From: Panax quinquefolius | Taxonomy: Eukaryota > Streptophyta > Magnoliopsida > Apiales > Araliaceae | Direction of reading: 5' to 3' | Assembly (NCBI GenBank): GCA_020205615.1 | Contig: CM035152.1 | Location: forward strand, 150,030,166-150,094,165 | Length of the DNA: 64,000 bases | In this document: one piece after another, positions 24,132 through 34,878 of the stretch | How the letters are laid out: every line of letters starts with the position of its first letter | Position numbering within the stretch: the first letter of the stretch is position 1 | The notes under the pieces: generated by a model | What the model saw: only the letters and a program-made list of their open reading frames with translations | Told to the model about the DNA's origin: nothing | The model's database searches: none | Made by a program: the position numbers and the translations under genes

Positions 24132-24979
24132 CTTGGCCAAATAACTCATCCCCTCGTCGAGAAGATTTCCGTCCGTATGATCACTGAACCGGTGGTCGTC
24201 AGTGTGCCGAACGAAAGCCCCGAAGAGGTCAAAAGGAAAGTTAGCGTTGAACCTGGGCCATAGGGTCGGAGATCCCACTGCCTCGGCATGATAACCTTGA
24301 CACAAGGACCAAGGACCGGGCCGTTCGGGAGAGGTCTCGACCTTCGAGGGAGAAAAGAGTGGGTTTGTTCGGGGGTGTAGGGTCTGCGTGAATAGTTTCT
24401 GTTATGGGAGATTTGTTTGGAGTGGATTCTTTGGGTGGTGAAGTAGAGGCGGAATTTGGATGGCTCTCAGGGGTACGTTTCCTCTTCCTGGATAACGTTG
24501 GAATCCCTTCGTCCTGATCACCATCCTCTTCGATCTGTATTTCTACAGGGGGCACGAAGGGTGGAATAAGGACCAAGACTGAGGAACCCTGAGCTCTTCT
24601 TGCGATTAAAGGGTTATTTTGTTTTAATTTTTTGGTCCTAAGTATACTCCTTGATCGGAGACGATCAAGTAAACCGCTTTGATCGAGGAATAGTTTTGGA
24701 GGTTGGTTCTGTTTCTGGTGTGGGTTCGGGAGGAGTTACGAGAAAGGCTGACCTGGGTTTTCTGACAGCTCTTCTCTTTTGTCGAGGTTGAAGGATCTCT
24801 TCTGGTATGAGAACCTCTTCGGCCTCTATTTCTTCTGTTTGAAATTCATCCGTATGAATTTCTGGTGTTGAATTTACTTGGGGTAGCTTGGTTGGTGTAG
24901 CCTCAATTGCTTAGAAGATATCCCGGATAAAAAATCTTGAACTCCTTTATTTCTACTGAGCTCGGTCTGATCAAAGATA

Positions 24980-25067
24980 CTGCACAAATCAAACAATTCC
25001 ATGTTATAATTATATATTATGGAATATTTTCAAAAAATATATATATATGAAATAAGCTGGTACTTAC
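24980..25067 (-). other. Intron 1 of the Tat antisense gene
   Basis: 88 nt on the minus strand with a consensus donor AAGT/GTAAGTACC and acceptor TTTGTGCAG/TATC, and a very AT-rich body. Confidence 0.7.
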
Positions 25068-25640
25068 ACTTATGGTCATACAACCATGCTTGCTTCGAGA
25101 GGAGTCCGTATTTCCACTCTTCCTTCGGGAAGTTGTCAAATAGCTCCATCATTTCCACTTCCCGTTCTTGAAACATCTCCAAAGTCGGCGAGATATTTTT
25201 TCGTCGATTTGCCCGATTTCGGAGAGAGAAGAGATCTCGGGGCCTTTGACGAAAAACCATTTCTCGTGTCATCCCCTATTGCTCAAGGGGTGTTCACCAA
25301 ATGACGTCACAAATTTTTCTCCGGACTTGGAGAATGTTTCTTGATGGCCTTGAACCCTTTCTCCTGGATTGTACTATCTTGTAGAGCAGGTGAAGAAGAA
25401 AGTCCAGATGAGGGCTCGGCGCCCATTCATGGCGAAGGCCACGAAGGCGCGAATGTGGATGTAGGAGTTCGGCACCGATTGTGAAATCCTACACCCAAAA
25501 AACCCAGTAGGGTCACTATAAAGACGTGAAGGGAAGCGAACCCCTTCTCCGATAAAGTCATTTGAGGACGGTGAATCCATCCTTGATGAGTTGATACATC
25601 TTCTCACCAGATCTGGGTACCCTAACAGCATGGGTATCTG

Positions 25641-26218
25641 GAATGTGGAACCGAGTTCGAACCCTCTTCAATTCAGCCTCAGTTATGATAGAAGGAGTGT
25701 TGGCATGCGAGAATCGCTCTCAAATACTCTAGTATTATTCGGGGGGTTTTGGGTTTTTGTTTTGGGATTCGTACTCAAGTCCCCTCATGAAGATTAGGGT
25801 TTGGTGGAACCACGGTGATGGGTGTTACAAGTATGGGAGAACTCTGTTCGTGGTTTTGGGGAAGCCATTTGTGACGATTTGCGAGAGAGAGAGATCAAAA
25901 AGTTTAGAAAGCGCTTTCGAATTTCAAATGAGCAGTAAAATCACAAATTTGGTAAAGTTATCCTTTTATCTTGTGATTTACGGTGTTCAAGACGGGTGCA
26001 TTAAATGCTAGTAATAATTTGGAATTTGAATGGGAAGCGTCCGGTTTCGGGTCCGGGTACTTAATGGATAGAGTCTTTCTGAATTGGGCCCTTAACTTCC
26101 TTTCATTTCAATTCGTGAGCGATAAATGGGTACGTTTTTAATTACATCTTGACATTTATTGATTCTCAGTAAAATATCATGGATTATTTATAGTTTTCTA
26201 TTAAACATTCTGTTCAAC
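25641..26218. other. Tat spacer: start region of the antisense gene to polypurine tract
   Basis: Probably holds the start codon and promoter of the antisense gene on the minus strand, but I cannot fix either. No other feature seen. Confidence 0.4.
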
Positions 26219-26235
26219 AAAAAACTAGGGGGCAA
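26219..26235 (+). other. Polypurine tract of the Tat element
   Basis: AAAAAACTAGGGGGCAA directly precedes the TG of the 3' LTR; it primes plus-strand DNA synthesis in this family. Confidence 0.75.
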
Positions 26236-26904
26236 TGTTGGGTCGTGATATTTTATCTCTTTGGGCCGAGTATATTGGGCTTATTCTTTTTTATTCTATT
26301 GGGCCTTTATTATTGAATTATGAAAATCATTAAGCCCAATCATCATATTATTCTCATTTCAAACTTATAAGACCGGGTCGGGTCATTGGATCAATCCTTT
26401 AGACATTTTAAATATCTACAATCTTTGACCTGTAATGATGAAAAAGCATGTCGGTTGACTAAAGAACCTGCCATGCATTAATGTGGATGGGATCATAATC
26501 GGTTTGGCGGTAGTATATACGATGATCAAAAGCGAGAGAATAAACTACATGCGTAATTTACGAGAACCCATCGGAGTAAAGGGGAATGTGTCAGGTAGTA
26601 GTGGGTGGCACGGTAATTCAGGCAAGGAGGGTATAACTTGGCAAGGAAGTCTCCACCAAGAGGTATGTTCTCTTACACTTCATCATTCAGAATCACATAC
26701 ACCACAGAGAATTATCATTTTCTCTATATGCACTAGGCGATATAGCCTCCGTTTTCGATAAACCTTGTGAATTCACATCTCGACTCTCACGCTTGGCTAT
26801 CCCCGACGGAACCGCCGTCAAGCTTGTGGTGTTTATTGTGTTTACGTTGCAGGATCAGGACGTTTTAGGTGATTGGGACGTGACGAAAGATCTTGGCGTT
26901 AACA
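26236..26904 (+). repeat. 3' LTR of the Tat element
   Basis: 669 bp, TGTTGGGTCG...GTTAACA. Partner of 15802-16474. Beyond it the sHSP N-terminus begins on the opposite strand. Confidence 0.9.
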
Positions 26905-26952
26905 ATCTTAAAAAAAAGGGTTGCTGCCCAAGAAGCTTGGAATAAGAGCCAT
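26905..26952 (-). pseudogene. HSP17-CI-like: Class I small heat-shock protein, N-terminal end
   Basis: The minus strand reads MALIPSFLGSNPFF from the ATG at 26950-26952 and then stops in sequence abutting the Tat LTR. M-S/A-LIPS-F is the typical start of class I cytosolic sHSPs. A TATA box and heat-shock elements lie upstream in the right places. The rest of the protein from NSEAHVF onward is at 15492-15801 on the same strand, so the coding region is split by 11.1 kb of retrotransposon. About 40 codons that normally join the two parts are absent from both edges. Either a deletion accompanied the event, or the halves come from two neighbouring sHSP genes. Confidence 0.85.
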
Positions 26953-27046
26953 ATTTGAATTGATTAAATTTGAGAAAAAATAAAAAAGTTTTTTTAAGTA
27001 CTTGCTTTTGATTCTGATGATGATGAAAAAGAGTGGAGGGGGACAG

Positions 27047-27056
27047 TATTTATATA
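27047..27056 (-). promoter_or_regulatory. TATA box of the sHSP gene
   Basis: TATATAAATA on the minus strand, about 95 bp upstream of the sHSP ATG. The intervening leader is A/T-rich, as in plant sHSP genes. Confidence 0.75.
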
Positions 27057-27065
27057 CCACAAGCA

Positions 27066-27172
27066 GCTGGAAGATTGTTCTGGACCTGCTTCTGGTAGCA
27101 TCAAGATTTTCTGGTACCATCTTTTCAGTGGGACACGTAGTGCACATTTCTGCAAACTTCTATAATCTTCCA
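27066..27172 (-). promoter_or_regulatory. Heat-shock element cluster
   Basis: Upstream of the TATA box are several runs of alternating GAA/TTC half-sites. The best is at 27146-27172, on the minus strand a series of nGAAn and nTTnn 5-bp units (GGAAGATTATAGAAG, then TTTGCAGAA). Others are at 27066-27084 (CCAGAACAATCTTCC) and 27088-27113 (CAGAAAATC...CCAGAAGC). Heat-shock factors bind such arrays; heat induction of the original gene is therefore likely. Confidence 0.7.
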
Positions 27173-27192
27173 AATGCGACAACAACATAAAG

Positions 27193-27549
27193 AAAAAGGT
27201 TCTGAGGTCTCCCAATCATGCATCATAGGGGTTAAGCAAACAAGGCGTGCAGGTGTAATATGTATTATGTAATTATTAACTTTAAAAATTAAAATTTAGT
27301 TTCATACTTAAAGTTTAATTTTTTTTGAAATTGAAGAAAATAAGAGTTCTCTAAAATTAATTTAGGAGGATATATAAAAATAGGAATATCTCAACTTAGA
27401 TAGTAAAAGAGTTTTCTCAAATTTTCACTCGTTTTTAATATGTAAGTTCTTATTAATTTTAAATATTTTAATAAAGGATAAAATCAAGAAAATTTTAAAG
27501 TCAGAAGATAAAATAGGAAAATATAAGAGTATTTTAAAACTTTAGAGGT
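27193..27549. other. AT-rich intergenic sequence
   Basis: No coding or repeat signature recognised between the sHSP promoter and the MITE. Confidence 0.5.
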
Positions 27550-27557
27550 TAAAAGTA

Positions 27558-28150
27558 GGGGTGCTCATCGGTAAAAAACCGAACTAGTACCGATCCGAAA
27601 TTATTCGGAAAAAACAGAACCAAAACCGCATGCAATTACTAGGTTTGATCAAAATACCGGTTTTAGTATCGGTTTCGGTACAAAAAATCTCTTTCGATTT
27701 TTTCGATTCGATTTTCTATTATACCGCATGGTAATATATATAATTATTAATAATAATTAAATAATTTTTTTTATATATTTATAAGTTTTTTTAAAAACTA
27801 AGAAATCATTAACTATTAATAATAATTAATATATAAAATTAAACTACAAAACATTATTAATATATATAAAAAAATTAATAAAACTACTATTATATAGAAA
27901 TTATTAATATATATAAAAAATTATTTAATATATAAAATTACAAAACATTAACTATTAATTATTAAATTACGGTATTTCGGTTTTTACCGAATTCAAAAAA
28001 GTCATTACCGCTACTGGTACCGAAAAGTGTTAAAATATCGAAAAACCGGTACCGAAAAAATCGATACCAAAAAAAACCGATAACGAAAAAATCGTTACCG
28101 GCGGTACCGATAAAAAATCGAAAAAACTGAAATTTTTGAGCAACCGTAAT
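27558..28150. mobile_element. hAT-like MITE
   Basis: 593 bp non-coding element. Left end GGGGTGCTCATCGG; right end TTTTTGAGCAACC is roughly its inverse. Both halves are rich in 'accggtaccgaaaa' motifs in inverted arrangement, with an AT-rich centre. Flanks are the 8-bp direct repeat TAAAAGTA (27550-27557 and 28151-28158), the target length used by hAT transposases. A 5-bp GTAAT between the right terminus and the repeat leaves the exact right end uncertain. Confidence 0.65.
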
Positions 28151-28158
28151 TAAAAGTA

Positions 28159-29695
28159 GATGACATTCTCTTTTTCAAAGATTTCGTGAATGGAATATGG
28201 CAGAAATTTAGGCGGGTAGCTTTCTTACAGTTGAATGCTCTTTTGATTGCTCAAAGATATCCTCACAAAGGCGCCATCTTTTTTAAATGAAAAGATAACT
28301 TTCATAGGCTTGAAGGTCTTTGTGTTGGAATTGATTTATATTTCTGCGGGTCTGATCAATGGTCACTACAACAGAAAAACATAAAATATAATTAGATTTA
28401 GAGATTTATAAGTAGCTCAATTTTACGTTTTACGAATGTTTTGGGCCTCATGGATTTGAAGTTATGTTATAGTCGTTAGGTTTTTTAGTTATTATAAAAG
28501 ATATTGTTTGGTGAGTGAGTTATTATAAAGGGAAAAATGTATATACGTATATATTCAGATGCGATCTGCACAAAGAGGCTAATGACAGTTTTACGGGCTA
28601 TATAATGACGGTTTCACTCGTCGTCATAACTATTATACGAGCTATGTGACGGTTCTACCATCATTTATAAATTTCAAAAATCTATCGTCGTAGTCCATCT
28701 TATATAATACATACCATGATATATATCACATAAATTTACTATTATAAATGTGTAAGTATCTAATGAATATATTAGACAAATAGAACTAGACAAATTAGTT
28801 AGTCTGGATATATTGTATCTTCTATTTTCCTTTCTTCTTTAAGTGTGCTATATTTCAATCATAAATTTAACAAATTGCACGAATAATATATTTATAAATC
28901 ATTTTAGTCCATTATAAGTCCACCTAACAAGTATAATTGAATCTAATATTGATAGTAGTTTAGAAACTTATGTGTTACGTGACATATTTTATACATTATA
29001 GAAAATAGAAAACTTTAATATTTTGTTAAAAACAAAATAATTGACAAATTTATGTCGGACTTTATAATATAGATATAGATATAGATATTAAATTAACCCA
29101 TATATTTTCATGTCAGACATGCAACTGTATATGTATCACCACCGCTTAACATATACTCGCGCGCACTTCTTCTTTTATTTGTCTTTTAGAGAGAAATTTT
29201 TATTTTTTATTTGTTATTTATAAATTTCAAAAAATATTAAATGCTTAATTTTTATATTATCCTATGATTAAAGACTAACTTATTTCTCTCGCATCATTTT
29301 AATAAAATTTAAAAGGCTAATACTAAAACTTTACACTCAATTTAATCAATCAAACAAAAAAATTATTTGCATTTCTTAATGTATGTCCATAACCTTTAGA
29401 GTCCAAATGAAATGAACCTTACTATCTTAAACACCAAAAACCCACTTAAAATAGACTCAAAGTACCATTGATAATAATTTTGTAATTTAGGAATATAAAT
29501 ACCAAAATAATTCAATGTTAACACCATGACTTAAAATTCATAACTATTCATATTTAATTTAACAATACATATGCAAAATTATTCATTTAACATTATACTC
29601 CATAACTTAAACTTAGAATATTTCAAATTCCATCTAAATTGTGGTATATATTCCTATAAAATTCAAAGTCTAATAATCCTAACTCTCACAGACAG

Positions 29696-29697
<2 letters not shown>
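28159..29697. other. AT-rich intergenic sequence with transposon scrap
   Basis: No gene seen. At about 28578-28690 short inverted 'tgacggtttcac' and 'gtgacggttctacc' motifs resemble ends of an old DNA transposon. A short (TATAGA)n run lies at about 29070-29090. Confidence 0.45.

Positions 29698-29729
<32 letters not shown>
29698..29729. repeat. (AT)n microsatellite
   Basis: About 16 AT units, immediately left of a MITE. Confidence 0.95.
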
Positions 29730-29732
<3 letters not shown>

Positions 29733-29976
29733 AAAAGATCAAGAGTACTCTCCTTGTCTAACACTCCTCTTTAAAATAGCACTATTTTATTAAAATTACG
29801 TCATTTGGAGATTTTTTTTTAAAAACAAGTGGGACCGCAGGTGTCATTTTTGCAAATAAAAGGAAAGCAAGTAGAACCACTCTCTTTTAAGAATCTCAGA
29901 AACAACGTAGTTTTAATAAAAAAAAAAGTGATATTTAAGGAGGAGTGCTAAATAAAGTGGAGTGCTCTTGATTCTT

Positions 29977-29980
<4 letters not shown>
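29728..29980. mobile_element. MITE with about 45-bp terminal inverted repeats, inserted in a TA repeat
   Basis: The left end 'agatcaagagtactctcc' is inversely matched by the right end (reversed 'gaatcaagagcactccac'). The similarity continues about 45 bp, including 'aacactcctcttta'. The element lies between two TA microsatellites, so any TA target duplication is masked. Non-coding. Confidence 0.7.

Positions 29981-30026
<46 letters not shown>
29979..30026. repeat. (TA)n microsatellite
   Basis: About 24 TA units between two MITEs. Confidence 0.95.
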
Positions 30027-30027
<1 letters not shown>

Positions 30028-30031
<4 letters not shown>

Positions 30032-30233
30032 GTCCCCTTCTCCAAATAACCTTAAAATAGTGAACCAAAAAGCAACCGACTATAGTGGCGGTTTTTTGAG
30101 CTATGGCGACAGTTGAGCAAATCCGCCATAATCAGTATAAATTCGGCTTTGTATGCTATAGCGACACAAAAATCGTTCTTATATAGTCGGTTCACTTTTG
30201 ATTCGTTGTTTAAGGTTCAGCATCAAAAGGGGA

Positions 30234-30235
<2 letters not shown>
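30028..30235. mobile_element. Second MITE in the same TA repeat
   Basis: The left end TTTTGGTCCCCTT is inversely matched by AAAAGGGGACCATA at the right end. The inverse match extends inward with gaps for about 80 bp (CCTTAAAATAGTGAACC; CAACCGACTATAGTGGCGG), making a near-palindromic 208-bp element. TA repeats flank both sides. Confidence 0.75.

Positions 30236-30291
<56 letters not shown>
30236..30291. repeat. (TA)n microsatellite
   Basis: About 28 TA units. Confidence 0.95.
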
Positions 30292-30293
<2 letters not shown>

Positions 30294-30687
30294 TCTCCTC
30301 CATTTTTCTTTATCGTGATTACTTATAATACAAAAGACATACACACACACATACATACCGATCTATAGTTAACGTTGTAAACTTAATATTAACCTTACAA
30401 CAGATCTCATTTGTTCATTCACGAATTGAATGTTGTAATGGAACCCCAATATGCACTTTAATATGGGAGAACCTGCAGTTTAGTTCTACGGACAGAGAAC
30501 CACTATGTCAATGTACAAAAATACCTTATTTTTAAAAGTAATTCTCGTCTGCATAATTAAATTGAGGATTGAAGAATATTGGGCAAAATCATTCTTTTTT
30601 TGTTTCCAACAAAGTGTTCGAGAAAAGAGAATACTTATAAGAAGTTCTCATGCTCTTGGGATACTAATTAATCTTCGCATAACATCA

Positions 30688-30743
30688 CATGCATGCCCAT
30701 GACTCTGATAAATTTGATACTTCGTTGTTAAACTATATAAAAC
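30688..30743 (+). promoter_or_regulatory. Promoter-like segment inside the foldback element
   Basis: An RY motif CATGCATGC (30688-30696) sits about 40 bp upstream of a TATA box CTATATAAAAC (30733-30743). A (CT)n-rich leader (30755-30792) and an AAAATGG start codon context at 30869 follow. RY plus TATA at this spacing is typical of seed-specific plant promoters. Confidence 0.5.
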
Positions 30744-30868
30744 TAACTCTCTTTATCTCATTCACCCTTTCTTTCTCTCTCTCTCTCTCAGTCCCACTTC
30801 GTTTCTCATTCATCTAATACTTTGTAAGTATTACTAAATCTATACAAAAGTTCAATAAATTAAGCAAA

Positions 30869-30928
30869 ATGGGTAGTTCAATGCATAGACTAATAATGGA
30901 GATTTACCGACCAGTTTGTTGGAAATAG
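30869..30928 (+). pseudogene. Truncated first-exon-like ORF, 19 codons
   Basis: MGSSMHRLIMEIYRPVCWK then TAG, downstream of the promoter-like segment and ending at the right inverted arm. Unrecognised. It could be the start of a captured gene cut by the arm, or a chance ORF. Confidence 0.3.
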
Positions 30929-32142
30929 AGAAAGAAGGATTCTAGGCAATTTGATATAAAATAAAATTAAATCTCTCCAATCTGTTGTTTAATTGTGGAC
31001 GAAGATTACTTTTAAAAAGAGAAGGATTATTTTGTTGGAATCATTAAAAGAAGGATTCAGACCAATTTAACGTAAAAAATCTCTTTAATCTGCAGTTTAA
31101 TTGTGCGAACGAGGATTACTTTTAAAAAGAAAGTATTTTTATATATTGACACAGTGAGCATTCGTCCGCAGAACTAAACGACAAGTTCCCCCCATATTAA
31201 AGTACAGATTGAGGTTCCATTATATATCGTTTGATTCGTAAATGGACGACTGAAAACTTTTATAAAGATAATCTTATCCGTACAACATTGGCACTATTCC
31301 ATAGCAAACACATCTCTAACCGTTTATTATAAGATCTAACATAAGAGATTGAATAAGACTTAGGTTGACCGATAGTAGGACCTGCGGCCAGTGTAACTCC
31401 CACTAGCAGCCAGACCAATGACTCTTATGACCTCATTTTGACTTTTCAAATTGGGTGCTAGTTAGTTTGCGAAAATAAGACATACATACAATCGAATTGT
31501 AAATAACAGCGGAAACATCTCATAAATCGTATTTAAAATTTTCTGCAGTCCAAAGAATCACCTTATACAATATTATTAATTGAGGAAGGATAAAATATTC
31601 TACCTTTGAAGATGATAAACCCTTTGATGTGTTTCTTCACACTCGAATCATTTTCTCTTTTGTGATCTCTCCAATCCCTGGATCCAACATTCGCTATAAT
31701 AGTGTGCAATGCCCAAGAGGTGATCCACCAAGAGTAATTGATTGAAGATGTGAATTTAAATTCTATTAAATCATGGGTGGTTAACCCTAATTCTCTCTAT
31801 CCTAACTTCTTATGGTTTTGAGAATGCTTGCAAGAGAGATATAAATAGAAAAATTTACATTAATATATCTCACAATAAGACTCCTCTTATTTATAAACTA
31901 ACCCTATATCTCCGAAACCTTTTAGGAGAGGTTGGGATTTTATTTAATTCTCAAGTAACTTAATATTATTAATAATAAATAATAAGACTCCTCTTATTAA
32001 TTTATAATTAGTATTCCTCCATATACTGAATTCTAAATATTAAGTTTATTTAATTTATCCCACTAATAAATTAAATACACTTATTTTATTACTATTAAGC
32101 CAATCACTTCGAAAATTATATTACTTCCTTTTATGGTGTGAC

Positions 32143-34878
32143 TATGACGCCCCCAAAAATAGGTCCACATAACTCATTTTGAGTCGCCAAATACATACTG
32201 AAAAACTCCAATACAAACTTCCCTATTTACAACTATTCAACTGTCGTTTAAAATACTATCACATATACTGTGAGTTTGAATACAAATATTGCATCGTACA
32301 TAATACGAAAATATCCAAACTCAAATTAAGTCTTCATTACAGTTATTAACACAGTATTTCACAACATAGTGAAGACTTCTATAGTAACTATCTTGGACCA
32401 TTACTCCACTTCTCAACTAGTCTCAGCTACACTATCATTTCCTGAGAAGAACAATGGAACAAAAAGGAAAAGGGTGAGCTCAACTAGCCAAGTAAAGAAT
32501 ATTATGACTAAGATAATGAGGAATAATTATCTTTAACCTTCAACAATGATAAATCAGATATAATATAATGCACAACAAGTTTTAGATCAACAACTGCAAC
32601 GGAACAAACAATCCATTAGAAGAGTCAAGTAGAGAATGATGTCTACTATCCTCTATGATTTAAGAGTCCATCATCAAAATTTTATCCCTATAACATCAAT
32701 CAATAATTATGCAAAGCAATATTTTATCTTTGCACTATGGGCCCAAAGATATTCATTTGTATCGCCAATGGTCATAATCATGCCAAACACCTGTCCATCT
32801 ATGCACTACGGGCCAAAGAGGACTTTCATCACAAATCTTTATCTATGACATTAAAGGTCATGATTATACCAATACACAATTCTTGGTCATAATCATACCA
32901 ATTAACAGTCTATCTTTGTACTACGGACCAAAGATAACTTTCACCACAATATAAGTATGACGATGATGACAATGATATAAAGAATGAATCAAGTAAGATC
33001 AAGGATAAATATTAGAGATTTATAATTTAATTTACCTAGAGTTCAAGAATGTCCAAATTGTCAACATGATCACCAATTGTGGAGAAAAATTCAAGAATGA
33101 TATTTAAGATTAATATTTCAAAGATAATTGGGACAAGAAAAAAAACTAAATTTCATCGTGAATAGTACTCCGACATAAATAGTACCCTAGATAAATATTA
33201 CTCCGGCATGAATAGTACCCTGCCCGGATGAATAGTACTCCAATATAAACAGTACCACGGATGAATAGTACCCCAAAATGAAAAAATTAAAATTTAATAA
33301 GAAAGTTAAGACCAATATTCTAGTGAAATGACATTAGATAAAGCGCAAACCTCAAGGAATTTTTAATCATTTCAGAAATTATAGAAGCAATACTTATCAT
33401 AGTAAGTTTAAACTTAGGAATATGAAATGAAATAATATCATTTACATAATATGAACTATGAAAGAAAATGATATCCCTTGCGAGTATTGAAAGAAAATAA
33501 CATCCTTCACCTTAGTAGAAAACTAGATCTGACTGGTATAACGGATATTATCGTGAGAAAATTTTACACTATAAGCTAAACTCAAAGTATTCTTATACTC
33601 AAAAGAAATACTCACAATATTGCAGTAGGAACACTTGTGTTTTTTTTGGTGTCTCTAAGATGAAGGGATAACCTCTTTTTTATAGTGCAACTCGGAGGAA
33701 AAAATTAACCAACCCTGCCTAATTTCTGCCTAACTTTTTCGCCTAACTCTTATTTTCTTATGGGAAAGGGCCCACACATTTGGAAAAATTATTTGTAGGA
33801 GAAATTGCCACCCACCAAATTGGAAGAAAGAAGAAAAAAAACTATGCAAGAGACATTATCTTAGCCAACCAATTTGGAAAAGAAGAGGTGCACGGGAAGT
33901 TTTGAAAAACTTAACAATCTGACAAAGTTAACATAATATTATAATATTATATAAAAAAATTTATAATAAAACTATAATATTATAATTTATAAAATAATAT
34001 TATAATAATATATTTAAATGAATATTAATATCGAAGAAGATAATTCTTGTTCCATAAAAAAGTATGCCAAACTTTCAAAAAATGTCTCGTGTTAAAATTC
34101 CCCCATTTATATTAAAATTTGAACAAATATTTACTTATTATATTTATCAACAATTTTTATTTTATTCATCAATTATTATTCACAATTAATATTGACGAAT
34201 CACAATATTGACAACTAGGTCCTTCCCAGAAAATAGGGGGCTTTTCGATAAGGATTTTTCCTTACAGGCGCGCATTATATAACCTAACACCTTTCCTTGA
34301 CAGAACTTTCTAGACATTGCTGATAATGCTAATCAATAATATCATTTCAATAATATGAGTTATTGTGTCATGAAAATTATTGATTTAATAATATAAAATA
34401 TTATGCAGATGTTACTGTAACAATTATTGAATTAATAATACGAGATACTATGCAATAACTACTGTGATAATTATTGAATGAAATACTGAGTGACTTCTTA
34501 CGTAAGAATCAATAATTAGAGTTACTGTGTAATACCGTGTGTTACTCTACAGTATCACGTACTACTGTGTAACAACGCGTATTACTGTACTTTTATCACC
34601 AGTTATTTCAGCATTTAAAGGTAAAATTTTTATCGTTATTTTATAAAAAGGTTATTTCTGTCGCTTTCTATATCCGACAATTATTCCGTTATGTGGTCTA
34701 CCAATGTTTGTGCCGTCGTACGAATATTCCCCGACCAAATAAATATTTTCCGACAACTGTTTACTTTGTATAATTTTCACATATCCCACAACTATTACAT
34801 TTATTAAATCAACACCTTACTATTTAGAATAATATATAAAAAAATCAAATTTAATTCATAAAAAGTTGGGGTCTTACA
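32143..34878 (-). mobile_element. Solo Tekay-like LTR with perfect target duplication
   Basis: 2736 bp. On the plus strand it starts TATGACGCCCCC (first G changed to A) and ends GGGGTCTTACA, and is flanked on both sides by GTGAC (32138-32142 and 34879-34883). The minus-strand TATA is about 33681-33690 (CTATAAAAAAG). It contains the family's CTTTG..CAAAG hairpin modules (32728-32950), a GAATAGTAC minisatellite (33163-33270), GAATATTC motifs (34730-34760) and the 'cttttcgataaggattttt' block. No interior: a product of LTR-LTR recombination. Confidence 0.9.

Larger units (their letters stand above)
23403..25640 (-). pseudogene. Tat antisense gene (transposase_28 / plant-mobile-domain-like)
   Basis: Encoded opposite to gag-pol, between integrase and the 3' LTR, as in other Tat elements with an antisense ORF. 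Reading from 25640 downward: a domain with GEGVRFP, VPNSYIHIRAFVAFAMNGRR and FFFTC, resembling Pfam transposase_28 ('putative gypsy type transposon'); a segment to the first intron; a Pro/Ser/Lys-rich linker (24576-24241, KRKRTPESHPNSASTSPPKE); a second intron; then a coiled-coil tail (about 23820-23590, ENLLLKAKNEEF and LVLQLGEAETRI); and an acidic end (NSDDEGGA-stop at 23403). Two canonical introns are visible. A few frame breaks remain. The function of such antisense proteins is not known; domain identity is inferred from motif style. Confidence 0.7.
15802..26904 (+). mobile_element. Tat/Ogre-lineage Ty3/gypsy retrotransposon, complete structure
   Basis: An 11.1-kb element with LTRs 15802-16474 and 26236-26904, both TG...CA. 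It has a primer-binding-site-like sequence directly after the first LTR and a purine run (ACTAGGGGGCAA) directly before the second. The interior order is gag, protease, RT, RNase H, second RNase H-like region, integrase, tandem repeat, antisense gene. The RT motif YVDDM and the antisense gene point to the Tat group. Flanks read TTCTT on the left and ATCTT on the right, one mismatch from a 5-bp target duplication. It separates the two ends of an sHSP coding region. Pol frames are broken by many indels, some probably sequencing error. Confidence 0.9.
30370..31290. mobile_element. Foldback element with long inverted arms
   Basis: The left arm (about 30370-30600) and right arm (about 31035-31290) are imperfect reverse complements over roughly 230-250 bp. 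They share 'aacgttgta', 'aatggaacc', 'actttaatatggg', 'tttagttct.cggac' and 'tttttaaaagtaat'. The right arm contains an extra internal direct repeat (about 30940-31010 and 31055-31135). The 430-bp centre holds promoter-like sequence. Long arms and captured sequence recall Mutator-like or Pack-MULE elements, but I cannot define a 9-bp target duplication. Confidence 0.6.

Noticed and set aside
30113..30328. 71-codon plus-strand ORF
   Set aside because: It reads through a MITE and a TA microsatellite (IYIYIY repeats).
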